Positions 35,712 through 46,603 of a stretch of DNA of 64,000 nucleotides are shown one piece after another. Every line of letters starts with the position of its first letter. Position 1 is the stretch's first letter. The translations under genes were made by a program, and so were the position numbers. The notes below the pieces were generated by a model that saw nothing but the letters and a program-made list of their open reading frames with translations, had not been told where the DNA came from and did not search any database. Origin of the DNA: WHSW01 sp963846165 (GTDB taxonomy: Bacteria > Actinomycetota > Thermoleophilia > Solirubrobacterales > 70-9); NCBI GenBank assembly GCA_963846165.1, contig CAWJUU010000007.1, positions 372,001 through 436,000 of the forward strand, read 5' to 3'.

Positions 35712-36241
35712 GCGCCCGACAGCGCAAGCCCGGCCGCCCCGACGCCTCCGGCGCCGAGGGCCTCGACCGTCGCCGCGGCGTGTTCATGATCTCGGTCGCC
35801 GCCGAGCTCGCCGAGATGCACCCGCAGACGCTGCGCATGTACGAGGCGCGCGGCCTGATCACCCCGAGGCGATCGCCGAAGAACACCCGGCTCTATTCCT
35901 ACGACGACGTCGAGCGCTTGCGGCGGATCCAGCAGATGACCGCCGAGGGAGGCCTCAACCTGGCCGGGGTCGAGACCGTGCTCGGGCTCGAGCGCGAGCT
36001 CGAGCGGGCTCGGCGCGAGATCGCGAAGATGCGCGAGCGCGCGACTGAGCTCGAGCACCAGATGAGCGAGGAGATCGAGCGCGTGCGCCGCTCGCTCCGC
36101 GCCGAGATCGTTCCCTACGGCGCCTATGAGCCGCGCGGTCCCGCGCGCCCGATGCCCGCCGCGAGCGACGAGCCCGAAGCGACGGCCGGCTCGGTTTCGA
36201 TCCCGATCGAGCGCGCTACCCGCCGCCGCCCGAAGCGCTGA
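35708..36241 (+). CDS. hspR: MerR-family heat-shock repressor HspR
   Basis: A 177-residue regulator. The MerR winged-helix domain lies at about residues 25-95: FMISVAAELAEMHPQTLRMY, EARGLITPRRSPKNTRLYS, YDDVERLRRIQQM. A coiled-coil dimerisation helix follows (LERELERARREIAKMRERAT). HspR represses the dnaK operon and clpB in actinobacteria, often helped by DnaK as co-repressor, and its place as fourth gene in the operon is typical. The N-terminal 24 residues and the Pro/Ala-rich C-terminal 50 residues are longer than in many homologues. The 3' end overlaps the convergent beta-lactamase-like gene by 26 nt. Confidence 0.93.
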   Translation: MSARQRKPGRPDASGAEGLDRRRGVFMISVAAELAEMHPQTLRMYEARGLITPRRSPKNTRLYSYDDVERLRRIQQMTAEGGLNLAGVETVLGLERELERARREIAKMRERATELEHQMSEEIERVRRSLRAEIVPYGAYEPRGPARPMPAASDEPEATAGSVSIPIERATRRRPKR

Positions 36242-37196
36242 GCAGCCGCTCGGCGACCCCGCGGACGGTCTCGGTCCCGTAGCCATGCGATGGCTGGTCG
36301 TCGGTGAGGATCGCGATCGAAAGCTCGCGGTCGCCGGTGCGCTCGCGCAACTCGGCCGCCTGATGAACGAGCGCATGCGAGGGCAGCCAACCGCCCTTGA
36401 ACCGGATCGCCCACTTCTCGCCGGCGGCCGCGGGGATCCCCCACCGTTGACTGGCGATGATCGAGCCCAGCAGCCCCTTCGCGTACTCCCGGTGGCGGCG
36501 AGCGAGTGCGCGATCGAGATCGCCGAAGAAGCGCGCCATGTCGGCGGCGGTGATCTGCGCGTTGCCCCAATGCCCGGCAACGGTGAAACGCTTCATCCCC
36601 ATTCTCCGCGCGACCCCGAACAGGCCGCCGTCCCCGACGCGCGCGTAGATCGCATCGGCCGCCTCGTTATCGGAACGGGTGATCATCGCGCTCAGCAGCG
36701 AGTCCGTGGTCGAGTCGATGCCCGCATCGGCCTTCTTCAGCCTCCTGACCTCGGCCGCGAGCAGCATCGCCTTGACCACGCTCGCGGCCGCGTAGCGGCG
36801 GCTCTCGTCGCGCCCACGCAGCTTGCCCTCGCTGTCGACGACCGCGAGCGAGACCAGGCCGGCGCGATCCTGGGCAAAGCTCCACGCGTCGCGAAGCGCG
36901 GCTGGCGACGGGATCTTGTCCTGCCCGCGATCGCGGCCGCGGTGCCGCTGCGGCTTCGGACCGACCGCCGCCGCGGTTCCGAGCACGGCGGTGGCCCGCG
37001 GGGGGCCTCCACCGGTGATCTGCGGAGCCTGAACCGTGAGTCCGCCAATGACGACCGCCAGGAGGCCGGCGCTGCACCCGACGAGCACGCTTCGGCGCCG
37101 GGGCCGGCGCCCGGCGCGCCGCTCGCGCGATCGGCGCTCGCTTTCGCGGCAACGGGCGACCACGGCGTCGATCTCGGGATCGGGCTTTCCGGCCAC
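36216..37196 (-). CDS. Membrane-anchored serine hydrolase of the class A beta-lactamase fold
   Basis: A 326-residue protein. The first 35 residues are very basic and are followed by a hydrophobic anchor (SVLVGCSAGLLAVVIGGLTV). The enzymatic domain carries S-x-x-K in AASVVKAML, an S-D-N triad in TRSDNEAAD, and FKGGW where KTG would stand. These are the three active-site elements of the penicillin-binding/beta-lactamase fold. No Glu166-type motif was identified with confidence, so a D,D-peptidase or esterase activity is as likely as beta-lactam hydrolysis. No resistance genes are close by. Confidence 0.82.
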   Translation of the reverse strand: MAGKPDPEIDAVVARCRESERRSRERRAGRRPRRRSVLVGCSAGLLAVVIGGLTVQAPQITGGGPPRATAVLGTAAAVGPKPQRHRGRDRGQDKIPSPAALRDAWSFAQDRAGLVSLAVVDSEGKLRGRDESRRYAAASVVKAMLLAAEVRRLKKADAGIDSTTDSLLSAMITRSDNEAADAIYARVGDGGLFGVARRMGMKRFTVAGHWGNAQITAADMARFFGDLDRALARRHREYAKGLLGSIIASQRWGIPAAAGEKWAIRFKGGWLPSHALVHQAAELRERTGDRELSIAILTDDQPSHGYGTETVRGVAERLLSASGGGG

Positions 37197-37279
37197 GACC
37201 CTGGACGCTATGTCAGTGAAGCTCCGGTTGCGGTTGCGCTTCGGTGAACTCGCGAGCGCGCGGCGTTACGCTGCGGTCG

Positions 37280-37681
37280 ATGTCGAGCCCGGTCGGAGAC
37301 TCGGTGGTGCGCACGATGGCGATCGGGCTCGGGGCCGGGCGGCTGGCGATCGGCGCCGGCCTCTGGCTCGCCCCGCGGCAGGCACTCGTGGCGCTCGGCT
37401 TCGGTGAGGCCGACGAACGCGCGCTGGCGCTGGCGCGGATCGGCGCCACCCGCGACCTCGTCCTCGGGCTCTGGCAGCTGGGCTCGCTCGGCGATCCGGG
37501 CGAGCTGCGACGGGCGTCGATCGCGGGCGCCGCGACCGACGCGGGCGATGCGGTCGCCTTCGCGCTCACGCTGAGCTCGGCAGCGCACCGCAACGCCGCG
37601 CTGCGCGGGCTCGCCGGTGCCGTTCCGGCGACCGTCGCGGGCCTCTGGCTGGCCTCGCGACTGGGTCAGGGTCATACCTAA
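37280..37681 (+). CDS. Small multi-pass membrane protein, DUF4267-like
   Basis: About 133 residues from ATG 37280, though an earlier ATG at 37244 is possible. Four hydrophobic stretches (GLGAGRLAIGAGLWLAPRQA, DLVLGLWQLGSLG, GDAVAFALTLSSAA, GLAGAVPATVAGLWLAS) with small residues suggest a compact membrane protein. The pattern ARIGATRDLVLG resembles DUF4267 proteins. Function unknown. The stop codon overlaps the start of the clpB regulatory region. Confidence 0.7.
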   Translation: MSSPVGDSVVRTMAIGLGAGRLAIGAGLWLAPRQALVALGFGEADERALALARIGATRDLVLGLWQLGSLGDPGELRRASIAGAATDAGDAVAFALTLSSAAHRNAALRGLAGAVPATVAGLWLASRLGQGHT

Positions 37682-37730
37682 GCGTATTAGACTTAGATTT
37701 CTTGACAAATTGTTAGCAACCCTTTAGACT
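37678..37730 (+). promoter_or_regulatory. clpB promoter with shared HspR-type motif
   Basis: A near-consensus promoter: TTGACA (37702-37707), 17-nt spacer, TAGACT (37725-37730). The 12-mer CTTAGATTTCTT (37692-37703), identical to the one before dnaK, overlaps the -35 box, and CTAAG (37678-37682) with CTTAG (37692-37696) makes a short inverted repeat. Start codon ATG is only 9 nt after the -10 box, so the transcript is expected to be leaderless or nearly so. Confidence 0.65.
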
Positions 37731-37739
37731 GGTAGCCCG

Positions 37740-40330
<2,591 letters not shown>

Positions 40331-40334
<4 letters not shown>

Positions 40335-41939
40335 GGCCGCTCGCAGTTTCGCAGCTGGTCGCCGCCGCCGCCGCCCTCGCACGAATCCCTGCCTCCGCCT
40401 CCGTCGAGGCGGTCGCTGCGGCCGCCGCCCGCGAGCTCGTCCTTGCCGCCGCCGCCGCGCAGCGTGTCCTTGCCGCCCTGGCCGAGCAGACTGTCCTTGC
40501 CGCCACCGCCCAACACCCGGTCGTCGGCCGGCGCCGGCGCAGACCAGATCGCGGCCACCGCTGGCCTTGATCACGTCCGTGCCCGAGCGGCCGACGATCA
40601 CGTCGGCGTGGCCGGTGCCCCGGGTCCTGCCATCGCCGGCGATGATCGTGGCGGGCTCGCCCCTGCAGGCGAGCTGGAGCTCGAAGGCGCCGATGTCGGC
40701 TCCGTCACCGCCCGGGTTCGGAATTCCGGGAACGTCGACCGGTCGCGGCAACCCGCGCTGGTGTCGCCTCACCCGGCGCAGCACGACCGGCGTCGATCGC
40801 CGGGCTGCCCTCCCGTTCGGCGTGGGTCATGGTCGGACCGCCGTTCGCCGCCAGCGGGACGAGCAGCGGATCGACGCCGACCAGGTCGCCGGGCGCGACC
40901 GCGAGGCCACAGGAACCGTCCTCGTCGAGGTTGAAGCCGCCCGAGACCGGGGCGGCGGCCGTCGCCTCGGCGCCGCAGCCGGCCCCGCCGGCGGGATCGG
41001 CGAGGATCGTGTTCGTCGACCCGAGCGTGGACGGGGCGGCGCGAAACAGGTTGGCGCCGCCCGGAGCGGAGTTCGCGACCACGGTCGAGCTGATCAGCGT
41101 CAGCGCGCCCTCGCTGTAGATCCCGCCGCCGAGGTCGCCGGCGGAGCCCGTGGCCCGGTTGCCGCTCAGCGTCGTCCGCAAGAGCTCGACCGGCCCGCTG
41201 ATCGGGAAGCCGCCATCGTTGAAGATGCCCCCGCCGAACGCGGGCTCGGGACCCGAGGCGCTGTCGGCCGAGTTGCCGCTGACGGTGCTCTCGACCAACC
41301 GCAGCAGGTCGGCCTCGTCATCGTTGTAGATGCCCCCGCCGCGGCCCGAGAACAGGGTCCGGTTGTCACTGACGGTCGTGCACACGAGCACGAGGCTGCC
41401 GATGTTCCAGATCCCGCCACCGTTCTCGCCCTGGGCGATGTTGTTGGTGATCACCGAGTCGCGGACCGTCAGGCGCGCCGGCTCGTCGCTGATCCAGATC
41501 CCGGCGCCCACGCTTGCGAGCACGCCGTCGCGGATCGTCAGGTCGCGCAGCTCGGAGCTGCCGGCCTGGACCTGCAGCACGCTCCGACCAGCTCCGGGCG
41601 AATGATCGTGGTGGCGGCCTGGGAGCCGTCGAGGAGCAGGTCGTCGCTGATCATCAGCTGGCCGAGGCCGAGCGTGTAGGTGCCGTCGGGGACGATCACG
41701 GTGTCGGGTCCGGGCTGCTGGTTGGTCTGCTCGATCGCCGCGCGCAGCGTGCAGAGCTCGGCCGGGCCGGGGTCGGCGTCGCAGAACGGATCGGCGGCGT
41801 TGAAGTCGTGCTCGTCGGCGGTCGTGTTGACCGTGAACGTGCTCGCGGCGTCGGCGGCCGGCGCCGGCAAAACCGCAACGAAGAACACGAGTACGACCTG
41901 GACAAACCAGGCTTTCGCGCTCACAGCTCTCGCAGTCAC
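40331..41939 (-). pseudogene. Secreted parallel-beta-helix protein with RTX-like tail, three frameshifts
   Basis: The gene starts at GTG 41939 behind GGGGAGGA. A signal peptide (VQVVLVFFVAVLPAPAADA) and a CSLREA-like domain (FTVNTTADEHDF, CTLRAAIEQTNQQPG) come first. The frame shifts near 41577 into a right-handed beta-helix (LTVRDSVITNNIAQGENGGG, GGGIYNDDEADLLRLVESTV). It shifts again near 40773 to the choice-of-anchor end (GGDGADIGAFELQ), and again near 40545 into Gly/Asp-rich nonapeptides (GGGGKDSLLGQGGKDTLRG) that resemble calcium-binding RTX repeats. The whole would be about 535 residues. Likely surface adhesin or exported structural protein. The indels may be sequence errors. Confidence 0.72.
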
Positions 41940-42011
41940 GAATCCTCCCCTTCTCGCGACTGCGTCAATGCTATCGCCGCTGTGAGCGAGGCACTAACTA
42001 CGCTCCCGCCG

Positions 42012-43097
42012 ATGCGGATCGGGATCTGCGCTTACTGGTTCAACCGCGGGCAGGGCGTCGTCGCGCGCCAACTGCGCTCGGCGCTCGACGCGCTCGGCCA
42101 CCGGACCTTCGTGCTCGCGCGGCCGACAAGGGCGACCAACATCCGGCCGTCGTTCGTCGATCGAACAGGTGTCTGGGACCAGCCCGACGTCACCGAGGCC
42201 TCGCACTACCGGGTCCCCGCCGAAGAGCTGGTCGGGTGGGGGCGCGAGAACGAGCTCGAGCTCGCGTTCTTTGACCAGAACTACGAGCTCGACGCGATCG
42301 CCGCCCTGCGCGGGGTCGGGGTGCGGACGGTTGGCCGCTTCGTCTGGGAGCAGTTCTCGGCCGAGCACGTCGAGCCGGCGAAGCGCGCGTTCGACGTCGT
42401 CTACTCGCTCACGGCTTGTGAGCAGGAGCGCTACGCGCAGCTGGCGATCGAGAGCCCGCGAGTCCATTGGGGGATCCACCCCGAGCTGCTTGCCCACGCC
42501 CGCAAGCAGCCCGAGCCACCTGCGCGGGCGAGCCGCTTCTTCTATCCGGGCGGCTTCCTCAGCAAGCGAAAGCCGCTTGCGGAGCTGCTGAAGGCGTTTC
42601 GGAGGGTGAAGGGCGCCGACGCGAGCCTGTTGATCAAGGGACAGGTCGAGCGCCGGCTGGACCTTCTCGACCGTGGCCGGCGGCGCGACCCGCGGGTCGA
42701 GGTGGTGCTCGAGGACCTGGCGATCGATGAGCACCTGGGCCTGTTCGCATCGCGCGAGGTCTGCCTCGCGCCGAGCCGCTGGGAGGGCCTCGGGCTCCAC
42801 CTCTACGAGGCGATGGCGCTCGGGCTGCCCGTGATCACGAACGACGCGCCGCCGATGAACGAGGTGGTTCGAGATCGCGAGAACGGTCTCCTGGTCCGCT
42901 CCCGCCGGCGCGGTCGGGCGAGCTCGGGCATCCCGGCCTATCTGCCAGTCGTCCGCGACCTCACCCGGGCGATCAACGACGCCCGCGAGCCGGATGCGCT
43001 CGCCGAGCTGCGAGCAGGCGTCGAGGTGGCGCGTGCGCGCCTGACCTGGGAGCGCACCACGAGCGACTACGCGTCGCTGATCGAGCCGTTTACGTGA
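42012..43097 (+). CDS. GT4-family glycosyltransferase, paralogue of the pair at 56-58 kb
   Basis: A 361-residue GT-B glycosyltransferase. The N-terminal domain starts RIGICAYWFNRGQGVVARQL and the donor-binding domain has the retaining-enzyme motif E-x7-E in SRWEGLGLHLYEAMALGLPV, followed by ITNDAPPMNE. It closely matches the two glycosyltransferases further downstream, sharing RTVGRFVWEQF, EQERYAQL and the W-G-x-HPELL segment. All three lack signal peptides and would act in the cytoplasm on a nucleotide sugar. Acceptor unknown. Its end overlaps the next, convergent gene by 31 nt. Confidence 0.88.
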   Translation: MRIGICAYWFNRGQGVVARQLRSALDALGHRTFVLARPTRATNIRPSFVDRTGVWDQPDVTEASHYRVPAEELVGWGRENELELAFFDQNYELDAIAALRGVGVRTVGRFVWEQFSAEHVEPAKRAFDVVYSLTACEQERYAQLAIESPRVHWGIHPELLAHARKQPEPPARASRFFYPGGFLSKRKPLAELLKAFRRVKGADASLLIKGQVERRLDLLDRGRRRDPRVEVVLEDLAIDEHLGLFASREVCLAPSRWEGLGLHLYEAMALGLPVITNDAPPMNEVVRDRENGLLVRSRRRGRASSGIPAYLPVVRDLTRAINDAREPDALAELRAGVEVARARLTWERTTSDYASLIEPFT

Positions 43098-43714
43098 ACG
43101 CCGAGCGCCCACACGGGTCGGTCGAGGCGACGGCGGACCTCCTCGACCTCACCGGCCCCGAGCCCCGGTCCGCCGACGAGCACGACTTCGTGCGCGGCGA
43201 ACTCGCGGAGCGCGTCCTCGATCGCCTGGACCGTGTCGGCGTCGCCGACCCGCGCACTCGCGGCGAGGCCCACCTCCCCGAGCGTGGCGGTCGAGACCGC
43301 GAGCGCCCGCTCGGCGACGCGGCGCGCGGGCTCGAGATCCGAGGCCAGGCGGTCGAGCCTCGACGTCCGCGCCGGGGCGATCACGAGCAGCTCGGCGGGT
43401 CCGATGCCAGGCGCGGCGGCCTCACCCGCGGACGCGATCGCGGCGATCTCCTCGACCACCGTCGCCTCGTCGAGGGGACGGCCAGCGGCGATCAGCAGCC
43501 GGTAGCGCCCGTCCGGCGCTCGAGCGACCTCGATCTCCTCGTCATAGCGAGCGCGGCCGGCGAGCACGAGCACCACGGCCACGGTCAGCGCGCCGACCGG
43601 GAGCCCGAGCTGGGGACCGACGAGCGCGAACGCCGTGATGCTTGGGAGGACCAGCGCGAGCACCACAAGCGGCAGCAGCCACGCCGGCAGAACGAGCGGG
43701 ACCAGTCTCCTCAT
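43067..43714 (-). CDS. Membrane protein with a USP-like soluble domain
   Basis: A 215-residue protein. Two adjacent hydrophobic helices (AWLLPLVVLALVLPSITAF and VGALTVAVVLVLAGRA) anchor it at the N terminus. The rest is an alpha/beta domain (YRLLIAAGRPLDEATVVEEI, ELLVIAPARTSRLDRLASD, AHEVVLVGGPGLGAGEVEEV) that looks like a universal-stress-protein-like or nucleotide-binding fold with two halves. Specific family not recognised. Followed 11 nt before by the methyltransferase gene on the same strand, so the two may be cotranscribed. Confidence 0.72.
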   Translation of the reverse strand: MRRLVPLVLPAWLLPLVVLALVLPSITAFALVGPQLGLPVGALTVAVVLVLAGRARYDEEIEVARAPDGRYRLLIAAGRPLDEATVVEEIAAIASAGEAAAPGIGPAELLVIAPARTSRLDRLASDLEPARRVAERALAVSTATLGEVGLAASARVGDADTVQAIEDALREFAAHEVVLVGGPGLGAGEVEEVRRRLDRPVWALGVHVNGSISDA

Positions 43715-43725
43715 CTGCCCGCTGA

Positions 43726-44361
43726 CTACCCGCTCGGCGCTCGCGCCGATCCGCGGATCGTCGGCTTGACGATCGGTCCGCCCTTCGGGAACTCGTCCGG
43801 CTCGAGGCCGGTGACATCGAAGCCGGCGGTGCTCAGGGTCGCGGCGGTATCACGGTTCGGGTGACAGCCGCCGAGAATCCAGCCCCAGGGGCGCTCGAGA
43901 CGGTCCTGCCAGCGAGCCCGCGTCGCGCTCTCGGGGTCGCGAACGTGCTCGAAAAGCAACAGCATGCCTCCCGGGCGCAGGACCCGTGCGATCTCGGCCG
44001 CCGCCCGAGCGGGATCCTCGACGGTGCAAAGGACCAGGGTCGAGACGACGGTCTCGAACGAGTCGTCGTCGAACGGCAGCTCCTCGGCGCCGGCCTCGGC
44101 GACCTCGTAGGCGAACGGCGGCGGGTCCGCCGCGAGCCTCTCCCGCAGGCGCCTCGCCATGTGCGGATCTGGCTCGGTCAGGACTACCTCGGTGACCGCC
44201 GCCGGGTAGTGGCAGAGGTTGGCGCCGGTCCCCGAACCGAGCTCGAGCAGGCGCCCGGAGGCCTGCGCGAGCAACGCCGCGCGACGCTCGCCGAGGCCCG
44301 CCTTCTCGGAGCTAGCGAGCAGCCGGTCGTAGATCGCGGCGAAGATCGGATGACCGGCCAC
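43726..44361 (-). CDS. Class I AdoMet-dependent methyltransferase
   Basis: A 211-residue methyltransferase of the UbiE/Methyltransf_11 type. Motif I is LLELGSGTGANLCHY near residue 38, the acidic loop is LTEPDPHMARRL, motif II is LPFDDDSFETVVSTLVLCTV, and motif III is LRPGGMLLLFEHVRD. The C-terminal part contains RPWGWILGGCHPNRDT, typical of small phospholipid or quinone methyltransferases. Substrate not predictable. It reads into the membrane protein gene at 43067-43714. Confidence 0.86.
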   Translation of the reverse strand: MAGHPIFAAIYDRLLASSEKAGLGERRAALLAQASGRLLELGSGTGANLCHYPAAVTEVVLTEPDPHMARRLRERLAADPPPFAYEVAEAGAEELPFDDDSFETVVSTLVLCTVEDPARAAAEIARVLRPGGMLLLFEHVRDPESATRARWQDRLERPWGWILGGCHPNRDTAATLSTAGFDVTGLEPDEFPKGGPIVKPTIRGSARAPSG

Positions 44362-44472
44362 GGACGTGATTCTCGTGCATCGGCGGTAGGCCGGACTTGC
44401 ACGATGGCGCGCAACGTGAAAGAAAGAGGGCTGCGGCCACTCGGCCGCAAGACCAGAGGAGGAACAGAGGCC

Positions 44473-44754
44473 ATGCCCACCTACATCATGCTCACCCGCC
44501 TGACCTCAGACGGCGTGAAGACGATCAAGGACAACCCCTCGCGTGTGCAGGAGGTCACCAAGGAGGTCGAGCAACTCGGCGTCAAGGTGCTCAACCAATG
44601 GGCGACGCTGGGCGAGTACGACTTCATCAGCGTCATCGAGGCTCCCGACGAAAAGGTGATGGCGAAGCTCTCGGTTGAGATGGGCTCGCGGGGCACCGTG
44701 ATGAACGAAACCCTGACCGCGATCGACGTCGAGGAGTTCACTCAGGCACTGTGA
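44473..44754 (+). CDS. GYD domain protein
   Basis: A 93-residue protein with ATG 44473, preferred over the ATG at 44404 because AGAGGAGG lies just upstream. The GYD domain is recognisable by PTYIMLTRLTSDGVKTIKDN, QWATLGEYDFISVIEAPDE and SRGTVMNETLTAIDVEEF. GYD proteins are small ferredoxin-like dimers of unknown function, common next to purine genes in actinobacteria and archaea. It precedes purD by 55 nt and may be the first gene of that transcript. Confidence 0.87.
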   Translation: MPTYIMLTRLTSDGVKTIKDNPSRVQEVTKEVEQLGVKVLNQWATLGEYDFISVIEAPDEKVMAKLSVEMGSRGTVMNETLTAIDVEEFTQAL

Positions 44755-44809
44755 GCGCGCGCCAGGAACACGTAGCGGTGGCCCCGGATTTGCGTGAGGT
44801 GACATTGGT

Positions 44810-46081
44810 GTGAGGGTCCTGGTCGTAGGCGGCGGGGGGCGGGAGCACGCGATCGTCCGTGCGCTCGCGCGCTCGGACGCGCGACCTCAGCTGCTCTGTG
44901 CGCCTGGCAACGCCGGGATCGCCGCCGACGCGCGCTGCCTCGAGATCGGCGACGACGTTAGCTCGGTGGTCGCGGCCGCCGCGGCGGAGTCGTGCGACCT
45001 GGTCATCGTCGGTCCCGAGGCGCCACTCGTGGACGGCCTCGTCGACGCGCTCGAGGCCGCCGGCGTTCGGGCCTTCGGCCCCAGCGCCGAGGCAGCGAAG
45101 CTCGAGGGATCGAAGGTGCACGCCAAGGCGCTGATGGCCGAGGCGGGGGTGGCGACCGCCGGCCACACCGTGCTCCACAGCCGCGACGAGGCACTCAAGC
45201 AGATCGCGGGCGCTCCCTACCCGGCGGTGCTCAAGGCCGACGGGCTCGCGGCGGGCAAGGGCGTGATCATCTGCACCGACGAGGCCGATGCGCGTGCGGC
45301 GGTCGAGGCCTTCTTCGTCGAGCGTCGCTTCGGCGCCACCGAGGTGGTGCTCGAGGAGTTCCTCGAGGGCGAGGAGCTGTCGCTGCTCGCGCTCTGTGAC
45401 GGCGAGAACGTCGTCCCGCTCGCCCCGGCTCAGGACTACAAGCGGATCTTCGACGGCGACCAGGGGCCGAATACCGGCGGCATGGGCAGCTACTCACCGG
45501 TGCCCGGCTTCGACCACGGGCTGGTGGATGAGCTCGCCGATGCCGTCCACCGCCCGATCGTCGAGCTGATGCGGCGCCGCGGCACCCCGTTCCACGGTGT
45601 GCTCTACGCCGGGCTCATGCTCACGGACGCGCGTACGAAAGTGCTCGAGTTCAACTGCCGCTTCGGCGACCCCGAGACGCAGGCCGTGCTGCCGCGCCTC
45701 GAGAGCGACCTGCTGGAGCTCTGCCTCGCGTCGCGCGAGCCGGGCGGGCTGGCTGGCGTCGAGGCGGCGTTCTCCGGCGACTGGGCCGTGACCGTCGTGC
45801 TCGCCTCCGGCGGTTATCCGGCGAGCGCTTCGAAGGACGACCTGATCACCGGCCTCGATGCGGTTCCCGACGATGTCGAGGTCACCCATGCCGGCACGGC
45901 GCGCACCGACGACGGAATCGTCACCGCCGGCGGGCGAATCCTGAACGTCACCGGGCTCGGCGCGACCGCGGCCGAGGCGCGCGAGCGGGCCTACGAGGCC
46001 GCCGATCTGATCGAGTTCGAGGGCAAGCAGATGCGCACCGACATCGCCGCCAGGGCCGTGACGGCGGTCGGGACGAACTGA
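44810..46081 (+). CDS. purD: Phosphoribosylamine-glycine ligase
   Basis: A 423-residue ATP-grasp enzyme for the second step of purine synthesis, joining glycine to phosphoribosylamine. It starts at GTG 44810 with RVLVVGGGGREHAIV. The ATP-grasp core includes LKADGLAAGKGVIICTDEA, GEELSLLALCDGENV, and GPNTGGMGSYSPVPG, followed by FNCRFGDPETQAVLPRL. Length and motif order are normal. A short spacer with GAAGGAGAAG leads into purE, so the genes are probably cotranscribed. Confidence 0.96.
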   Translation: MRVLVVGGGGREHAIVRALARSDARPQLLCAPGNAGIAADARCLEIGDDVSSVVAAAAAESCDLVIVGPEAPLVDGLVDALEAAGVRAFGPSAEAAKLEGSKVHAKALMAEAGVATAGHTVLHSRDEALKQIAGAPYPAVLKADGLAAGKGVIICTDEADARAAVEAFFVERRFGATEVVLEEFLEGEELSLLALCDGENVVPLAPAQDYKRIFDGDQGPNTGGMGSYSPVPGFDHGLVDELADAVHRPIVELMRRRGTPFHGVLYAGLMLTDARTKVLEFNCRFGDPETQAVLPRLESDLLELCLASREPGGLAGVEAAFSGDWAVTVVLASGGYPASASKDDLITGLDAVPDDVEVTHAGTARTDDGIVTAGGRILNVTGLGATAAEARERAYEAADLIEFEGKQMRTDIAARAVTAVGTN

Positions 46082-46095
46082 ACAGAAGGAGAAGA

Positions 46096-46599
46096 GTGGA
46101 GATTCAGGAGCCGGATACCGAGACAGGTCTCGAGACCCCGAAGGCGGCGCCGCCGGACACGATGCCCGAGGTCGAGGCCGCCTTCGAGGAGATCGAGGTC
46201 GACGCGCCGCGCGTCGGGATCATCATGGGCTCGAAGAATGACAAGCCGAAGATGCAGCCGGCCGGCAAGGCGCTCCAGGACGCCGGCATCCGCTACGAGG
46301 TCAGGGTGATGAGCGCTCACCGCGACCCCGAGAAGGTGCGCGAGTACTGCCACGCGGCGAGGATGCGCGGCCTGCGGGTGCTGATCGCCGGTGCCGGGAT
46401 GTCGGCCGCGCTGCCCGGCGTCGCCGCCGCCCACACCGATCTGCCGGTGATCGGGGTCCCGATCGGGGGCAAGAACCTCGGTGGGCTCGACGCTCTGCTC
46501 TCCGCGGTCCAGATGCCGCCGGGAGTTCCGGTGGGCTGCGTTGCAATCGACGGCGCGAAGAACGCGGGCCTGCTGGCGGCGCGGATCATCAGCTCGTGA
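46096..46599 (+). CDS. purE: N5-carboxyaminoimidazole ribonucleotide mutase (PurE), variant
   Basis: A 167-residue protein starting at GTG 46096 after GAAGGAGAAG. It has an acidic N-terminal extension of about 35 residues before the PurE fold (RVGIIMGSKNDKPKM, VMSAHRDPEKV, QMPPGVPVGCVAI). Compared with the E. coli enzyme, GSKSD becomes GSKND and GGAAHLPG becomes GMSAALPG, so a Ser and a His of the substrate pocket are replaced, while the SAHR histidine is kept. It is likely still the AIR carboxylation-step enzyme given its place in the pur genes. No purK is in view. Confidence 0.87.
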   Translation: MEIQEPDTETGLETPKAAPPDTMPEVEAAFEEIEVDAPRVGIIMGSKNDKPKMQPAGKALQDAGIRYEVRVMSAHRDPEKVREYCHAARMRGLRVLIAGAGMSAALPGVAAAHTDLPVIGVPIGGKNLGGLDALLSAVQMPPGVPVGCVAIDGAKNAGLLAARIISS

Positions 46600-46603
46600 G
46601 CCC

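Noticed and set aside
36216..37196. Antibiotic-resistance beta-lactamase call
   Set aside because: The Ser-x-x-Lys and SDN motifs are shared with peptidases and esterases, the Glu166-type motif was not identified, and an N-terminal anchor is present; only the fold is supported.
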